64,000 bases of DNA from Novipirellula aureliae (GTDB lineage: Bacteria > Planctomycetota > Planctomycetia > Pirellulales > Pirellulaceae): assembly GCF_007860185.1 (NCBI RefSeq), contig NZ_SJPY01000001.1:1015132-1079131 (forward strand), in the 5' to 3' direction. Positions 63,640 to 64,000 of the stretch are shown piece by piece. The translations under genes were made by a program, and so were the position numbers. The notes under the pieces are model-generated. The model did not search any database. It saw only the letters and a program-made list of their open reading frames with translations, and was not told the DNA's origin. Position 1 is the stretch's first letter; each line of letters starts with the position of its first letter.

Positions 63640-64000
63640 ATGAAACGACGATTCACAAAGAGCCTTGCATTCGGATTCGCCACCATATTTGCTGGCGTGA
63701 TGTTCACGAGCACCGCGAGTGCAAGTTCTCGCGGCCCGCTCTACGAAGCATCAGACAATTATCGCGATGCGGTATGCGACTTTGAGGGGCACGTGCTTCG
63801 CCTGCGGTATATCGAGCGAGAAGACCGGCGATTGGTCGATCAATTAGAGGATGCAACGAGTCGATTGCGGTCGGATGCAAGGCGTGCGAGTGATTTGGAC
63901 CTGCGAGCTCTTGAGCGTTTGAACGGCACCTGGGCAGAAATCGAAAGTCTGCACCACACGGTCGAGATCGCATTGTTCGACCAGCCCAGCTATCCGTGCA
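63640..64000 (+). CDS. Secreted helical protein, cut by the right edge
   Basis: From ATG 63640, behind AGAAGAG, the frame remains open to the window end (120 codons). A signal peptide is clear (MKRRFTKSLAFGFATIFAGV, cleavage near ASAS), then a charged helical stretch with REDRRLVDQLEDATSRLRSD. I do not recognise the family. It is separated from the TPR gene by 226 bases without a gene. Confidence 0.7.
   Translation, partial: MKRRFTKSLAFGFATIFAGVMFTSTASASSRGPLYEASDNYRDAVCDFEGHVLRLRYIEREDRRLVDQLEDATSRLRSDARRASDLDLRALERLNGTWAEIESLHHTVEIALFDQPSYPC

Overview
The window reads as a chromosomal segment of a marine-type planctomycete, probably Pirellulales and close to Rhodopirellula and its relatives. 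This is inferred from content only: a formylglycine-type sulfatase next to a damaged sulfatase, futalosine-pathway menaquinone genes, class III cyclase and sigma-54 regulators carrying FHA domains, BlaI/M56 modules with carboxypeptidase-regulatory-like repeats, several large secreted proteins of no recognised family, loose operon structure and many short palindromic repeats. No rRNA, tRNA, CRISPR array, transposase or phage gene was seen.

Layout. 1-1.5 kb: an envelope polysaccharide flippase and the edge of another gene. 1.8-4.1 kb: a two-gene hydroxyproline-type catabolic unit (proline racemase-family epimerase plus FAD amine oxidase). 4.2-16.1 kb: housekeeping genes, namely mobA, a cobA-hemD fusion, rpsT, ferrochelatase, glyS, hemB, mqnD, mqnB, tsaD, rpmA and guaB. 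Three of these loci make tetrapyrroles, two make menaquinone. 16-29.6 kb: secreted and regulatory genes (a SYAQQ-repeat secreted protein, a nucleotide-sugar epimerase, a squalene-cyclase-fold protein, an FHA-cyclase, a Gly-rich secreted protein, scpB, a HAD phosphatase, aroH and an FHA-GAF-AAA+ sigma-54 activator). 29.8-34.7 kb: a frameshifted small gene, then a translationally coupled pair made of a sugar nucleotidyltransferase and a 1104-residue GHMP kinase-UDPGP fusion. 35-40 kb: a sulfatase remnant, an intact sulfatase with a beta-rich tail and a secreted 790-residue putative carbohydrate-active protein. 40.3-43.3 kb: an intact BlaI repressor beside a visibly decaying M56 sensor and carboxypeptidase-regulatory gene.

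43.9-50.5 kb is the most interesting block. An ECF sigma factor, a one-TM anti-sigma-like protein, a secreted unknown, a CsgG-domain protein and a 1024-residue protein with two more CsgG-like modules form one tightly coupled operon (three 4-base stop/start overlaps in a row). I propose it as a sigma-controlled envelope system that has no name I know. 51-64 kb: a DegT aminotransferase, an MFS transporter, a short RecQ-type helicase, a 909-residue secreted protein, small conserved planctomycete-style proteins, an M24 peptidase, a hemolysin III/PAQR membrane protein, a TPR protein and a gene cut by the right edge.

Repeats are a theme. Three families of dispersed palindromes recur at separate loci (GTGG..AGGCTTCCAGCCT, ACCGCGTGCCCATC and GGATCTTGTTAAAGATCC). 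There are large tandem arrays at 50.6, 52.2 and 59.3 kb, a 10-copy heptamer lies directly upstream of tsaD, and five coding genes carry in-frame 15- or 18-base tandem duplications. Several genes appear to start at TTG or GTG (sigma factor, tsaD, mqnB, the GHMP fusion and the third operon gene), and these starts are argued individually below.
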